From positions 1,311,315,324-1,311,379,323 of the forward strand of contig NC_090444.1 in the NCBI RefSeq assembly GCF_031143425.1: 64,000 nucleotides of DNA. Reading direction: 5' to 3'. Shown piece after piece: positions 22,978-35,290 of the stretch. The notes under the pieces are model-generated. The model searched no databases. It was not told the DNA's origin and saw only the letters and a program-made list of their open reading frames with translations. The translations under genes were made by a program, and so were the position numbers. The DNA comes from Pleurodeles waltl (taxonomy: Eukaryota; Chordata; Amphibia; Caudata; Salamandridae). How positions within the stretch are numbered: the stretch's first letter is position 1; every line of letters starts with the position of its first letter.

Positions 22978-24489
22978 TTCAGATGATGTGATGCTAAAAT
23001 TAGTTTTTCCCTTAACTTGGATTCCTGGACATTTATAGCTTGTACTTGAGTTTCATAATAAACTAGTTCTCTACAATGTCCACTTAAAATAAATGATAAA
23101 AATCATAGTTCTTGATCCGCACAATGTGAAAGTAAGTGACCTAACTTGGTGTAATAAATCATCGAGATAGAAAGACAACGTTGCATTTAAACTTAACTAC
23201 ACAGACAATAAATTAGACTCTGACAGATTATATAAACTTAATCTTGATATATGGGCCAAACATAACAACATAAAATTGAATTTTCTATCTAAAATTGTGT
23301 TTAAATACATAGCTCCTGGAGCACCAACATGGGTTGCTATTGGAAGACAAGCTATCAAATGTTGGCCATTCATTTGACCTCTCTTCCATTAAAAAAATAT
23401 TTTGATTTGAAAAACAAATTTTCCACTCCTGTGTGCTGGCTGTCAAGACCCACTGAAGGCCTAGAAGCGTTCTTAATCTTTATCATCCTTTTCTGTATAC
23501 CCACTCCACTCAGTCAGTGGTTTCCCTTTGAACTATTCTCTGTTAACAAACAGTCTGGGAGATCAATGGAACAATAAGAAAGACCTTTTTATGGGAGTAC
23601 ATTTCACCATGCAGGACCATCCATCAGCAAACAAAGATCCCCATAATTCGAAATGCTGCAGATGCAAGAAAATAGTATTTCTCTAAATGTTATTTAAAAG
23701 AAATATTGAATTATGATAATAGTTAGTTATCATTAGTAGATTGCATTTTTCTGACAGCAATAACAGACATCTTGCACATCTGAGCTGCCTCCCATCTCAA
23801 ATACTGAAAGTCGGTAGGCAGTGGTGGCTGGTGAACTTTGGAAGTGGTGGAGCATAAACCCATACCCTAGATTGCACCATGCAATTGAGCCTATATCTCG
23901 TGTTGTAGGGAAGTGGGGTTAGACAGGAGTGGTTCCTCCCTGCGATTTGTTTTTAACATAGACATTTTTCCTCTCTCTTTTGCATTTTTTGAAGTAGCTA
24001 AGACAACAAACTAATGGGGAGAACCCAAGCGAGGCCATGAACATGGTTGGCTTATAAATCGTGCAGCAAACCTAAAAAAAACTAGTCTCTTTGCATTGAT
24101 TGACACTTGACTGCCACCATGGGTCATTAATATTGAGGCAGAAAGCATAATGTTACAAAAGAACAGTCAGACAGCAATCCACCACACCTCTCTAGAGCAA
24201 TGCTTCTGGTTAATTTGGCTGAATCTGGCAACGTGACAAAACGCTGTGCTTTATGACCCTGAAATGATCCGTCCTTGGCACAGATTCTCTGCTGCTCGCC
24301 TCACAGCTAGGAAGCCATTCTGAGCGGACCGGTCTCTAAATGTAAAACGCAAAAGCAGCCCCGGTCTTTACTCGGCATCACGAGCATTTTCCTAAAATTG
24401 TCAGATTTCAACAGGGCTCAGTCACCCATAACATGATACAACCAAAAGTTGCAAGTTCTATGGTTCGCAAGCTGCATCAACCTTATTAG
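22978..24489. other. Unassigned AT-rich DNA
   Basis: No gene or repeat end recognised. Confidence 0.35.
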
Positions 24490-24875
24490 ACGCAAGTAGC
24501 TTAACCCTTTGACTCCTGTGGACCGCACTGACTAATTACTGGATCCAGGGACCCCTTCCAAATCATTATTGGAAGTTGGGGTCCCTCGGCCTAAGCAATT
24601 TCTCTGATTTGACTTAAAAATAATAAACAAAAATACATAAATAATTATACACCAAACAAATGTTCAAATATTACAGCATATTTAGTTTAATTCACAATAC
24701 AATATAGAAAAGGTTTTCACATTTTCAATTGTGCTTCTTTATGTGTATATACTTTGTTAATTTTAATGTTTTAATTTTAATACTATTTAATTTTGTAACA
24801 CAGCCGCGGGCCTCTTGAATGGGCCTGGCAGACCACCTCGGGTCCTTGGACGCCGTTTAAGAGCCACTGAACTAG
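24490..24875. mobile_element. Possible hAT (Charlie-like) non-autonomous element
   Basis: The right end, inverted, reads CAGTGGCTCTTAAACGGCG, the style of hAT-Charlie termini. The left side TAGCTTAACCCTTTGACTCC is a weak inverted match, followed by GTGGACCGCA, which mirrors the GGTCCTTGGACGCC near the right end. Both ends are GC-richer than the AT-rich middle. A precise 8-bp duplication is not evident. Low confidence. Confidence 0.35.
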
Positions 24876-26616
24876 CTCCATTCCAATTAGGGCTGTTCAT
24901 GCCTTGACGCAAGGATAGTCTTGTATAGAACCTGTTGTATTAGTTTTACATAGTATGCAGTGTGTCATTTGCTATGAATACATGGTTGTGTAATTTTATT
25001 TTGCAGCAAATGTTTCAATTGTTCTCACTCAATTTCTTGGTGAAGAAGTGGTGTGACACTTGCATTGAACTTGCATTATTTTTTTGTCAAGTCTGGTGTA
25101 TCTGTGGATATTTGTAATTGGGTTTATATAGTGCATACTGCCCCTCATGAAGCCTTGAAGTGCTTTATGGTGAGTATGAGTAGTTCGGTACTCTGGGACC
25201 CAAGTTTAGTGCTTATTATTGGTTTATGCGATTAGTCATCTGTTCTCAAGAAAAAAATTGCATGCATTCATTCCAATTACTCAGTGGTATATTAATACCA
25301 GGCAGGTGTGATAATTAGTGGGGGCTATGGGGTTTCAGGTGAATGGCTGGTGAGATAGAGAGGCCGGCCGTGATTAGGTAATGTTAGATTACAGGCATAG
25401 GGTTTAGAAGATGAGAGATTATGATCTCTGAAACAAGTTATCAGTCAGCTGCAGTATTAGAATAGTTAGGATTGAGGCAGGCAGGCATGAGACTGAGAGG
25501 CAGCCGTAATCAGGAATAGAAGTGATGCAGAGGATTGAAGGTAAGAAGAGGGTCACTGAAGAAACAAAGTATGCCAACCTCAATTTTTCAGCAAGGTTTT
25601 TAGTAGTATACTGGGAGAAGTCTATCTGAGATAGCAAGCAATCAGAGAATGTATACTGTAGAAAGAAACAGCATTTTACATAGTGCCCCATATCCAGGGC
25701 AGACAGTTTAACGTGATTCCTAGTGTACACACCATTTAAACGTTAGGAACCCTAGCCTATTGTGCTCCGAGCCTAGGACAGTTCTTTGAGAAGTAGTCTG
25801 GCGTATCCCATTTTTGTTACATTCTCTGTACGCTGCACAGGGGGAGTTAGCGTAAAAAAGAAAAGGTCTGATTTAAAGATCTTCCCTCACTGTTCTGTTA
25901 ATTGAAGGTCAGTGCTGTCAGTTTTTTACAGTTTTTTCACCTAATCCTAGCCACGTGTATGTGCGTTTTGTATATGTGGCTATGGTAGTATGTGCATTAT
26001 TATATGTATAATTAAAGCAGAGTGATGAAGGCCTGTGGGTTCCATTTTGAACGTCCCTGGTCTGTTCTTGTGCACAAGTTGGGGTGATGCTGTTTTCCCA
26101 GACAGTGAAAGTGCATCAGGATGCCAGAGGGAGGAGACCTAGACACTCAAGTGAGAACAAAGGAGGCAAGGCTCCAATAGAAATTGGATTAGGTCCTTCC
26201 TGTGGCACTGCCACTTGGCAGATGGTGTGGGTGAAGAGGGGCTGCATTCTTTTGTTCAGAGTGAGACGGTTCTTAGGTTAAAAGACACCCTTTAGTTTCT
26301 TTCTAGATCACTGTCTTTGTGGCTGTTCATAGGAAGGTGCAGACCAGGCAACCCTGAACACTCCTCTCACACCTGCACTGACCCTTTAAGGTTGTGGAGG
26401 GGACCCCAACTACAGCCACCTCCATTTTGTGAGCCCAGCTTCTCTGAACACAAACTCTATGTGTATTGTTGTTTTTCTAAAAAGTACTTATCCTATGCCT
26501 GTGACTTTTTAAGTTTACTTCTTGGTTTCTATGAATTTTGCACTTTAAAACTGCTGTTTGCTTTATGCCCATGACTACTTGAATTTTTCTCCCAGTTTCC
26601 CTCTATATTGTACCAG
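24876..26616. other. Unassigned DNA
   Basis: No gene or repeat boundary recognised up to the provirus target site (CCAC at 26,617-26,620). Confidence 0.35.
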
Positions 26617-26620
26617 CCAC

Positions 26621-27498
26621 TGAGGTACTGGGTTTTTCAGAACCGGTACTGATCCGGTAACCCAGCGGTGCCAGGGTACACCCAAAGACCTCGGGTACTT
26701 TCCTGATTCAGACTACAGAAACTCAGAGTCTTCTAGGTGAAGTCAAAGATCGAATTTATTGGCTGCAACCAATTGACAAGTGTCCTAGAAGTACAACAGC
26801 ACGATTTGTATGTTCTCAGGAGACTGTGTGTCAATGCAAAATCAGGTTTCCTTATATACAGTTTTTTAAGCTTCAGGCAAACATTCTTGACATTTTGGTT
26901 GGTCATTCACATGTTTTCACTACAAAGGAAAAACCAGTGTCATGATGAAACCTCATATTTCATGTCATCCAGCCCATAATAAATTACCCGGCAAGGCCTA
27001 GAATTTCACATCAGATAAGTGTGGACCCCCAATAAAAACGGGCACCTCCCCCTCGTAAAGTAAGAAGAAGAAAAGAGCAGGTGCAGGTGTGAGCAAGTTA
27101 GGCAGGGTGTGTGAGCGATAATAAGGGTTTTATGGCCTGGTGTGCCTTGATGCTATCTGATTCGGCCACTGGGAGAGGGACTGACCAAACAGGTTTGGCC
27201 TGAGGCAATGGTTCCAGCTTGCCCAGGTCAGAGAAAAGTCAATCAAGGTGTACGTGTCCTTGGAATCAAATCTGACTGTATTATAAGCCTATGTGAGGGC
27301 AACTTTTAAAAATGGCTGCCGTGTATAAAATGGGAGCCACGAGTGCAGGACGAAAATGGCGATTTCGAGGTGAAAACGCTGCTGGAATTGAGCGAAAATG
27401 CTCATGCTTAGTGTACTAGTCATTATCGGTCTTTTGATACTAAAATCGTACTGCTGTGGCAAAGTAAATTACATGGGTCCAGAATTTTTAGAACCACA
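26621..27498 (-). repeat. 3' LTR of the provirus (minus orientation)
   Basis: In element orientation it starts TGTGGTTCTAAAAATTCTGG and ends CCAGTACCTCA. A TATA box (GTATATAAGG, near 26,851-26,860) is followed about 95 nt later by AATAAA (complement of 26,755-26,760). This gives a compact U3-R-U5 layout in which this copy would supply the polyadenylation signal. Confidence 0.9.
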
Positions 27499-27513
27499 AA
27501 CCCTCCTTTTGCC
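27499..27513 (-). promoter_or_regulatory. Polypurine tract next to the 3' LTR
   Basis: On the minus strand, CAAAAGGAGGGTT lies directly upstream of the U3 start. It is in the position and has the composition of the plus-strand primer of an LTR retroelement. Confidence 0.65.
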
Positions 27514-27542
27514 CTTACATAGGCAATAAACCTATTCTCATG

Positions 27543-27941
27543 CTAATCTGATTCCAGGTCTATGTTTATAAGGCCATGGAGATGTTGCTGGAGCAAAATT
27601 CTAGTACTTGGTAACTCTCTCTGGACAGGTCTCCTTGAACATGAAGTAGCACAAAAGGCCACATATGGCAGGACAAAATAAGGAATACCTCTATCTGCAG
27701 TAGGTGGCATAAGATCACACACCCAACAATTAGTGATGTTCACTACTAACTAGTGTTGATGCAGAAGCTCTACAAAAGAATTGCTTACGAATTCTGATCT
27801 TCTAACCTGCTCATGTTCAGGAAAAGGGTGAAAAGAGTGCAAAGAAACAATAGTAGGAAAAGACATACTGTAGGTTGGGAAGTGGGTGCAGAAGTCAATT
27901 GAGTAGAGAAAAACAATCCTACCCATAAATGACAACGTCAT
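27543..27941 (-). pseudogene. env-like (surface subunit N-terminal) remnant
   Basis: One minus-strand frame runs through 27,941-27,543 with a single in-frame TAG at 27,750-27,752. After the stop it reads VNITNCWVCDLMPP and then GIPYFVLP. A CWVC-type cysteine motif after an N-glycosylation site (NIT), followed by a GxPY segment, is the pattern of retroviral surface-subunit N-terminal regions. The stretch before the stop begins with a hydrophobic segment that could be a signal peptide. The position between the interior and the purine tract fits env. The rest of the gene, including the transmembrane subunit, is missing, so no envelope protein can be made. Assignment rests on motif resemblance only. 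Confidence 0.45.
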
Positions 27942-30900
27942 GTTTAAAAGACACTAGAAAACACGTTATTAAGAACATATAGACAACGGGAGAAAGTAGT
28001 GACCACTATGAAATAATAATTTTTCACAACCCTAACCAAAAAGCAAATCCTAAAATTATCTAGTAACATTTTTAAGGCTCCTCTGCATTTCAGTAATTTT
28101 TGTATGTTCAGGTGGAACAGTGGTGACTCTCATCAATGCTCTAAGGTGAAAAGGGGGTACTCTTTCCACAGAAAATGGACTTTATTCTGCTTTTACTAAA
28201 CAGAATAGTACTTTAAAACAATGCCAGCAAAACAATCAGTCTCCTAACACCTAGTCTATACAATCACACGGAAACCTCTTGTGAAACCAACTATGCCCAG
28301 AGTCCGTTCAAAAAGCCTCTCTGGCAGGCTTCTATTGTCCATCAAATTTTCTTTTGTTGTTTTCTTTCGCATGGGCCTCTCAATTCAGGCCTCTTCGTGA
28401 GAAAATACTGCTTAGTTGGAGTGCCCTCCTGGCAAACACCCACAGCTCACTCGAAAGTCTCAATGTCTTAAAGCAATGCACCAGTGTCTCTCCTCTGTGG
28501 CAGACACTACAAACAATGTGCTCTTCATTGATCAAGGGCACAAATCATCTCGTGCAGACGCAAGCACCATTAATTGGGAAATAGCTCAAGCTCAGCAGCA
28601 CTTTCAGAATCCAACACTCATTATTTAGTGTCAGAGGACGCTCAATGCTGCTCTTTCATGGGCACCACAATATAGTGCCTTTTTCCAAACTTGAAATCTC
28701 CGGTGCACTGCCCTTCTTCCATTGGAGCAAAGAAAAGGGGGGGTGTGGCCAAAACTCAGGCCAAGGTGCTCAAGGGATTGCACACTGTCAGAGGTTACCA
28801 GCACATGACAGGTAGAGAAATGAAACCTCAAAACAGCTCTGCCATCAACAACAGGAATCCTTCTCTTTAGCTCCTTTACACTGAAACTTTGGCTCTGCGA
28901 TGTCCAACGCCGTCTGATGGAGCAAGTACGATACCATGCGCTGGCGATCGCTGTCCAGCTTTGCTACTTTCTGGGTGCTGAGACTGTAGGGCCAAGACGT
29001 CCGTCTTTCATCTGTAGCTGTCACTGATGGGAATTAGGCTTAAATCAATGTCCTGCAGGTTATTATGACTTGATACCCGCAGAATCTAGTGACGTAGGAA
29101 ATGTGCCACAGTTGTTAGTTTCCTTCAATTTAGTAAAAAAAACAGTTCATGGTTTTTAACAAGGGGACTGCAAGCAGGTGGTCTGCAATCTTCAAAGGAG
29201 TAGCCATACACCATGGGCATAAAATACAAAGACAAAGGCAGAAGGGCAAAACAGGGTCTCTAGCATCTTTAATTGGGTTCTCTCCATTATTCTCTGCCAT
29301 CTATAGCTACATGAGAATTCTATCTGAATGGATTTCCTCACACAGTGGCATTGTCTAATGGGGTAAACACATATTTGCCTCAATGATTAAGTCTAGGTGT
29401 TCCTCCTTACCTTAGAACATCTCAATAGAGAAATCACATGATACCGATTATCAGGGACATGTAGAAAACTTCCTTTAAAAACTGTGCATCAGGTGCACTA
29501 TGCAATACACAGGCTAATAGTCAAATGTGCAAACAAAAAGACAAGAACTAGAGGGTCCTGATATTTGCATGATTTAGGACACATCTGATCCCACCAAAAA
29601 TTAAAGTAGCAGGAACAGAAGGGAACCGAAAACCAAATTAAAATAGACATTGAAAATTCGTCATGTTCAAAAAGGTAAACATAAGATATCTCCTATTGAG
29701 ATGGAAAACTTGTCTTACTATAATATTGAGTCAGTTAACCAGTCTATCGCTACCCTGACAGTCAGGCTGGAAAACATTGAAGCAGGCCTAAGGCAAATTC
29801 TTGAAAACCAGTCTGGTCATACCGAAGGGAATTATACATAACATGGGGTCCCTGGTACATCACTGCAGTCTGGAAATGTGAACCTGAACAATACATCAAT
29901 AATAATAAAAGGGCTGACTGGTGAAAGGAATTCGAAAAAGAGAAATGGGACTAGGGCATAGCTAAAATCTCAATAACTAAGCATGATGCGACATTGGTCA
30001 GGGGAAGTAACAAAAGAAAAAATCTATAGGAGAAACAAAAAAAATTATTTGGGTGATAGTCAGGCATGTGACACAACACCGAGAGTACGGGTGATACACA
30101 AAGGCCAAAGTTACACAAATTTTAACTCTACCGTTGGCGACTACAACATATACGGTACTCCTAGCTAATGTTTCAGTTCCTTCTTCAGGAAAAAATGAAA
30201 ACCTGGTTTTCTTTTAAGGAACGAAAGCCATATGCTACTTAGGAAACAGAACATCATTAACTAATGTAATATAGAAATTAGGCCACCTTGAGTCACAGAT
30301 CTATAATTTCATCCTTAGGTCCAATCAAGGATACATAAATGTAGGGCTGCCTGTTCCTTTAAGGGAAGGGGCAGTAACGTGACTAACTGCAGGTGACACA
30401 CTTTGATCCTGTATATCTCTTTTTATTTTCCTTCAATACCATTATAGCCAAATAGACATTCACTGGTGAAGTGTTGTCTTTTATGTTCACAGCATGAAAT
30501 ATGATTATCTGTGGAATTTAGTAACCAGAACAAGTTCAACCAACTGTTGCGTAGCGATGGGCATCGTCATGACCATCCCCTCACAACACAGGGGAGCTTG
30601 TAATAGTATCAAAAGCAGCAACAAACATGCAAAAAAAACAAATAAAAAATAATAAAAACGCACAAAACGTCAAGCCATCAGATATACTTTCTGTGTATCA
30701 AGCACAAAAAGCATAGACAAAACAATAGCATGTGTGAATAAGCGGTGACACACAACACCATGTCATGTACTTTATGCACTGTAAACCTGCAGCCCCAAAC
30801 CCAATATTTGGGCCTGTTTAATTTGTCAGGTTTAAAATCCTTACCCTCCTTTTGACAGTAGATCACCAGGCAATGGAAATCTGCTGTCAAATATAACTTT

Positions 30901-33150
30901 ACTGTTTCTCTTCTAACATACAGGACCAGCAAGAACAATTCATGATAGGACCAAATACATGAAAATAAATTTCCATTACTTAACTGTTACCCTCTTGTCA
31001 GTTACTTCGCAACATCAAGCCACCTTAGTTTTACCTTTCAAAAAGTAAAAATTGTTACACTGACACTCCATATTAATTTGGCACCTACAATTTCCACTGT
31101 GAAAAATAAGTCTTAATTGGCAAATCGTTCTCATTAAGGCATGTAGCCTTCAACATTTTTTTAAAAAAAGGCTGCATCTTATTTTCTGTCTAAGACTTAA
31201 TGCAACACTTCGTTTTCTGTCAAATAAAAGCAACTAGCAGGCATCATTTTATTTTTTTAGAGCGGAGACACAAATGTATCAGTTCTGCAGAGCATTTAAC
31301 ATGATGTTGGGACTTTCGAAGAAACCCCTTTTTTTTATATTTTCCCTTTGGAATTAAGTTCTTTAATTGTATTAATGTTCTTCTGGAGAAACCAGAAATC
31401 CCACTTTTAGAGGCCCGTAGGGTCATTCTGCCTTTTTCAGAGACAAGGCCCTAATTTAAAAGGTCACAAGTGTCAACACGACAGCCTCCTCCATTGTTTA
31501 TGGGAAAACTAAAGATAGCATCTCAGCAGCATGACTTGAGCCAGCCTCTGTAGCTCTCCTAACTTCTGCCACTCTGAATCTGTCAAAGACAGTAGGCCTT
31601 TCTATTTTCCTTCTAACCTGCAATAATTCACTCTATTTAAAAAAAATAATTTTTCCTTTTTAGGCGCTAAAAAAAATTATCTCTATTTCCAGATTATTAA
31701 ACTACATTTACTGTGAATAATTCACAATCCTTAATAACACACATACCAGTTGTTAGAATAAATGCTTGTTGCAATCCCATGCAATGGTACATATTTCATC
31801 AACCTCGAATGAATGAACGTCTCAGTAGGCCCAGCTGAATTTAGAACCTTCAACCTTGACATTAAAACAAGCCTTTGTACTGGCACATTGACTAATTGAA
31901 TCATAAGAAGGCACGACCTGCAAATATATATCAAACCTAAATGTATGCATTTACTGAAGCCTGAGACACTTTAAAAAGTACTCTGAATGAAAGAAAATGC
32001 AGTTTAAACAGTGCTTTTGCCCAAAATCGACTTTGATATTTTAGGCATTAAAAAATCAATATCCTACAATTTTCTTGCATAATATGCATTACCAGAATGT
32101 CTATTACACAATCCATGAGTCAGCCATTGAAAATATTAACTTATACTTTATAGAAATGAGCTTGTTTGCTCCTGCGCCAAGGGAAAATTGCACATACAAA
32201 TGTCATTTTAGTGGTGCAACATAACTTAAATTAAATTTTAATGTTAGGAGGTCATAGTATAGGTATTAAGCTTTATAAATATTAAAAAACGATTTTGAAA
32301 GGCACTTATTTTTTTAAATAATTTTTCCATAATTAATAATTTTCTTTAAAAAAGAAATAAAAACCCAATTATTCTTTTTTTTGTGATAATTCCACATATA
32401 AAAGCAAGCTGCATCCCTTGCCTATTATTTGGGATACATTAACTCACAAGCCTAAGCGCATAAGCCTAACTTGAAATGCGTCACATTTTTGCGCCACTTT
32501 CATTTAAAAGGAAGGTTATGCAAAATTCCACCCATGTTTAACTGGGAAAGTGCTGGCTGAATTGAAAATAGATAATTTCGTTTTTTTTTTTTTGGGGGGG
32601 CCCTATTTATATCTATTGAATGTGTTTTCTAATTTATTAAGCATTTAACGGCAGTTTTGTATATGTGCACAATTGCTCATTCTATAAATTAAAGAGCTAC
32701 ATATAGCTATGTTAGCACATCACATGGTTCATTTCTGGATTTTTTCTAAGTTTCTACTTAATATTAATTAACCAACATTTTACTTAACAAACTGTAAACA
32801 TCAAGAAGACCCACAAACACACATTGAGCTCATTTCAGATATAAACAGAAAACACTCAGTACACACAATACAGCGCGCTTTAGCCATTTTTCATAAATAG
32901 CGCCGTCGCAATTAACTTACAGAACCGTTTGCAGATCCTAGTTGTAAGTCATATTTACAAGAGAAAAAAAAAAAAAACTTTTCTCAATTATTTCCAAGAA
33001 TAGCGGACCCATACTTTATTAAACGTGATGGGGCCTACTCCGTGCTTCACATATAGTTAATAGGTTGGAGTTCCAATCGGAGGAACCGGACATGAGTCCT
33101 CCAACCGGGAGTCCCTTTTACAACCAAGACAAAACAAATTTCCAAGTCTG
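27942..33150. other. Provirus interior without recognisable retroviral genes
   Basis: This roughly 5.2-kb AT-rich stretch has only short open frames on both strands. I find no RT YxDD box, protease DTG/DSG context, integrase zinc finger or nucleocapsid CCHC box among them. A short plus-strand frame at 29,650-29,841 looks coiled-coil-like (MENLSYYNIESVNQSIATL) but runs opposite to the provirus. The stretch may be decayed pol, captured DNA, or both. Confidence 0.4.
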
Positions 33151-33284
33151 CTAAGACCAGGCATCTTCGCTCACTAGTCTAGCTTCAAACTTCAAAGGAT
33201 TATCGTTTACGATAGTCTCGTGAATACACGAGTCCTTCGGCTTTGGTACTTGCAAGTTCCAAATCAAAGTGATCCCAAAGGGAT

Positions 33285-33358
33285 ACCAAACCAAATGTCC
33301 AACTAAGGACCAAACCAAGTGTCCAACTAAGGACCAAACCAAGTGTCCAACTAAGGAC
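33285..33358. repeat. 24-bp tandem repeat, about 3 copies, in the provirus leader
   Basis: AACTAAGGACCAAACCAAGT plus GTCC recurs three times with one early variant. On the minus strand it translates as a repeated SLVGHLVW octapeptide, but no gene context is evident. Confidence 0.8.
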
Positions 33359-33629
33359 TGGGAGACGCTCCACTTATACTTAACTGAAAATATCAATGAC
33401 GTCACCAGAAGACTCGTCTTATCGTTTCGCTCTACCAAAAATCAAGGGTCCAAATCAGGGCGATAGCCAGGGCAGCAGTCCTTCATAGCCGTCAGGAAGC
33501 GGGGAACCTCGCAACAAAGACTTTCGGACCACGTCGACATGCAGGGGTCGATGAAGTGGTGGCCTTCCTCCAGAATTTTCACAAGAAGCTCCCCACCGAC
33601 CTCAGGCTTGGACCGGTACCGCTGGTATC

Positions 33630-33647
33630 GCCCCACGTTGGGCGCCA
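33630..33647 (-). promoter_or_regulatory. Primer-binding site, tRNA-Lys type
   Basis: On the minus strand TGGCGCCCAACGTGGGGC follows the 5' LTR after two bases. It is the classical complement of the 3' end of the tRNA-Lys1,2 class used by several retroviruses. It fixes the orientation of the element. Confidence 0.9.
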
Positions 33648-33649
33648 AC

Positions 33650-34527
33650 TGAGGTACTGGGTTTTTCAGAACCGGTACTGATCCGGTAACCCAGCGGTGC
33701 CAGGGTACACCCAAAGACCTCGGGTACTTTCCTGATTCAGACTACAGAAACTCAGAGTCTTCTAGGTGAAGTCAAAGATCAAATTTATTGGCTGCAACCA
33801 ATTGACTAGTGTCCTAGAAGTACAACAGCACGATTTGTATGTTCTCAGGAGACTGTGTGTCAATGCAAAATCAGGTTTCCTTATATACAGTTTTTTAAGC
33901 TTCAGGCAAACATTCTTGACATTTTGGTTGGTCATTCACATGTTTTCACTACAAAGGAAAAACCAGTGTCATGATGAAACCTCATATTTCATGTCATCCA
34001 GCCCATAATCAATTACCCGGCAAGGCCTAGAATTTCACATCAGATAAGTGTGGACCCCCAATAAAAACGGGCACCTCCCCCTCGTAAAGTAAGAAGAAGA
34101 AAAGAGCAGGTGCAGGTGTGAGCAAGTTAGGCAGGGTGTGTGAGCGATAATAAGGGTTTTATGGCCTGGTGTGCCTTGATGCTATTTGATTCGGCCACTG
34201 GGAGAGGGACTGACCAAACAGGTTTGGCCTGAGGCAATGGTTCCAGCTTGCCCAGGTCAGAGAAAAGTCAATCAAGGTGTACGTGTCCTTGGAATAAAAT
34301 CTGACTGTATTATAAGCCTATGTGAGGGCAACTTTTAAAAATGGCTGCCGTGTATAAAATGGGAGCCACGAGTGCAGGACGAAAATGGCGATTTCGAGGT
34401 GAAAACGCTGCTGGAATTGAGCGAAAATGCTCATGCTTAGTGTACTAGTCATTATCGGTCTTTTGATACTAAAAGCGTACTGCTGTGGCAAAGTAAATTA
34501 CATGGGTCCAGAATTTTTAGAACCACA
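33650..34527 (-). repeat. 5' LTR of the provirus (minus orientation)
   Basis: 878 bp, six substitutions from the other LTR. The TATA box (near 33,880-33,889, minus strand) would drive transcription leftward into the leader. Differences include G/A in the AATAAA neighbourhood and T/G near the U3 start. No indels. Confidence 0.9.
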
Positions 34528-34531
34528 CCAC

Positions 34532-34894
34532 CCCCTTACAAGGTGCAATTTCCCCACCCCCTTACAAGGTAAATAGGCAAACTACACCTCAGTGGCTAAC
34601 TAGAGTGTGTTTAAGAGACTGCTTAATATGGTTTATGGCTTCAACTGTCTTTGGAAAGTGTATGTAGCACTCATTTTTTGCTTGAAAAAGTAATTATTTT
34701 AGGTGCGCGAAAAGCAATAATTTAGTGGCTTCATATTTGGGTCTTACTTGCAGAGGTGAATCAGGAAGCCAGAAATTGTGGATTGAGCCTGTCTGTATTC
34801 AAGGTGATTCTGAATAGAGCAGCACCTCCCTGCTCCCTGCACCAGCAGCCTGTGCTTAGCGTCTTCTGTCCCTTATAAAAATGGTTACTGGTTG
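34532..34894. other. Unassigned DNA
   Basis: Two short CCCCCTTACAAGGT repeats lie at 34,530-34,569; otherwise nothing recognised. Confidence 0.35.
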
Positions 34895-35290
34895 TTATAT
34901 TGTGTCCTCTGATTGGTTGCTAGGGTTAGGGTTTCTATTGGGCTGAGGGCTTAAGGTTTAAATTATGATTGGCTATTTGGGCTAGGGTTTCTGATTGGTT
35001 GATAGGGCTAGGGTTTCTATTACACTAACAGTTTATGGTTTGAGCTGTGATAGGTTCAGAGTTATAGGGTTTCAAGTTGTCTAAGAGATTAGGGGTTGAG
35101 TTCTGATTGGCTGTTAGGGCTAGGTTTCCTATTTGATTTAGGGCTTAGGGTCTGGGTTTTGATTGGCTAATAGGGCCAGGACTGTGATTGGTTAAAAAAG
35201 TCAGGTCTCCCATTGGCTTTAGGGTTTAGGGTTAGATTACAGATTGGTTAGGGTTAGGGCTAGAGTTCAATTGTCCATTTAAACCTAGAG
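34895..35290 (+). repeat. Degenerate tandem array of inverted CCAAT boxes and TTAGGG-like words
   Basis: About nine copies of GATTGG(C/T)T or close variants alternate with TAGGGTTAGGGTTTC-like words over 400 bp at irregular spacing (about 30-65 bp). GATTGG is the reverse of the CCAAT box bound by NF-Y. It lies just upstream of the plus-strand LINE and may be its 5' regulatory region. The TTAGGG words are not a pure tandem array, so this is not a plain interstitial telomere. Confidence 0.6.

Larger units (their letters stand above)
26621..34527 (-). mobile_element. LTR retroelement/endogenous retrovirus-like provirus, recent, lacking recognisable gag and pol
   Basis: Two 878-bp direct repeats (26,621-27,498 and 33,650-34,527) differ at 6 positions by my alignment and have no length difference. 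The flanks share CCAC (26,617-26,620 and 34,528-34,531), a 4-bp target duplication. On the minus strand the order is 5' LTR (the right one), a 2-nt gap, an 18-nt primer-binding site, a leader, about 5.6 kb of mostly non-coding DNA, an env-like remnant, a purine tract and the 3' LTR (the left one). The LTRs run TG...CA. Full-length gag, pro and pol are absent: no RT, protease or integrase motif is visible. Low LTR divergence with a degenerate interior suggests it was copied in trans, like a LARD-type derivative. This is an old viral-type copy and is not functional. Confidence 0.88.

Noticed and set aside
26737..26979. An 80-codon frame repeated almost identically at 33,766-34,008
   Set aside because: The repetition is explained by the two LTRs; the frame runs antisense to the provirus and crosses its TATA and polyadenylation signals.
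34895..35290. Interstitial telomeric repeat
   Set aside because: TTAGGG words are scattered and separated by CCAAT-type words, not in a head-to-tail array.
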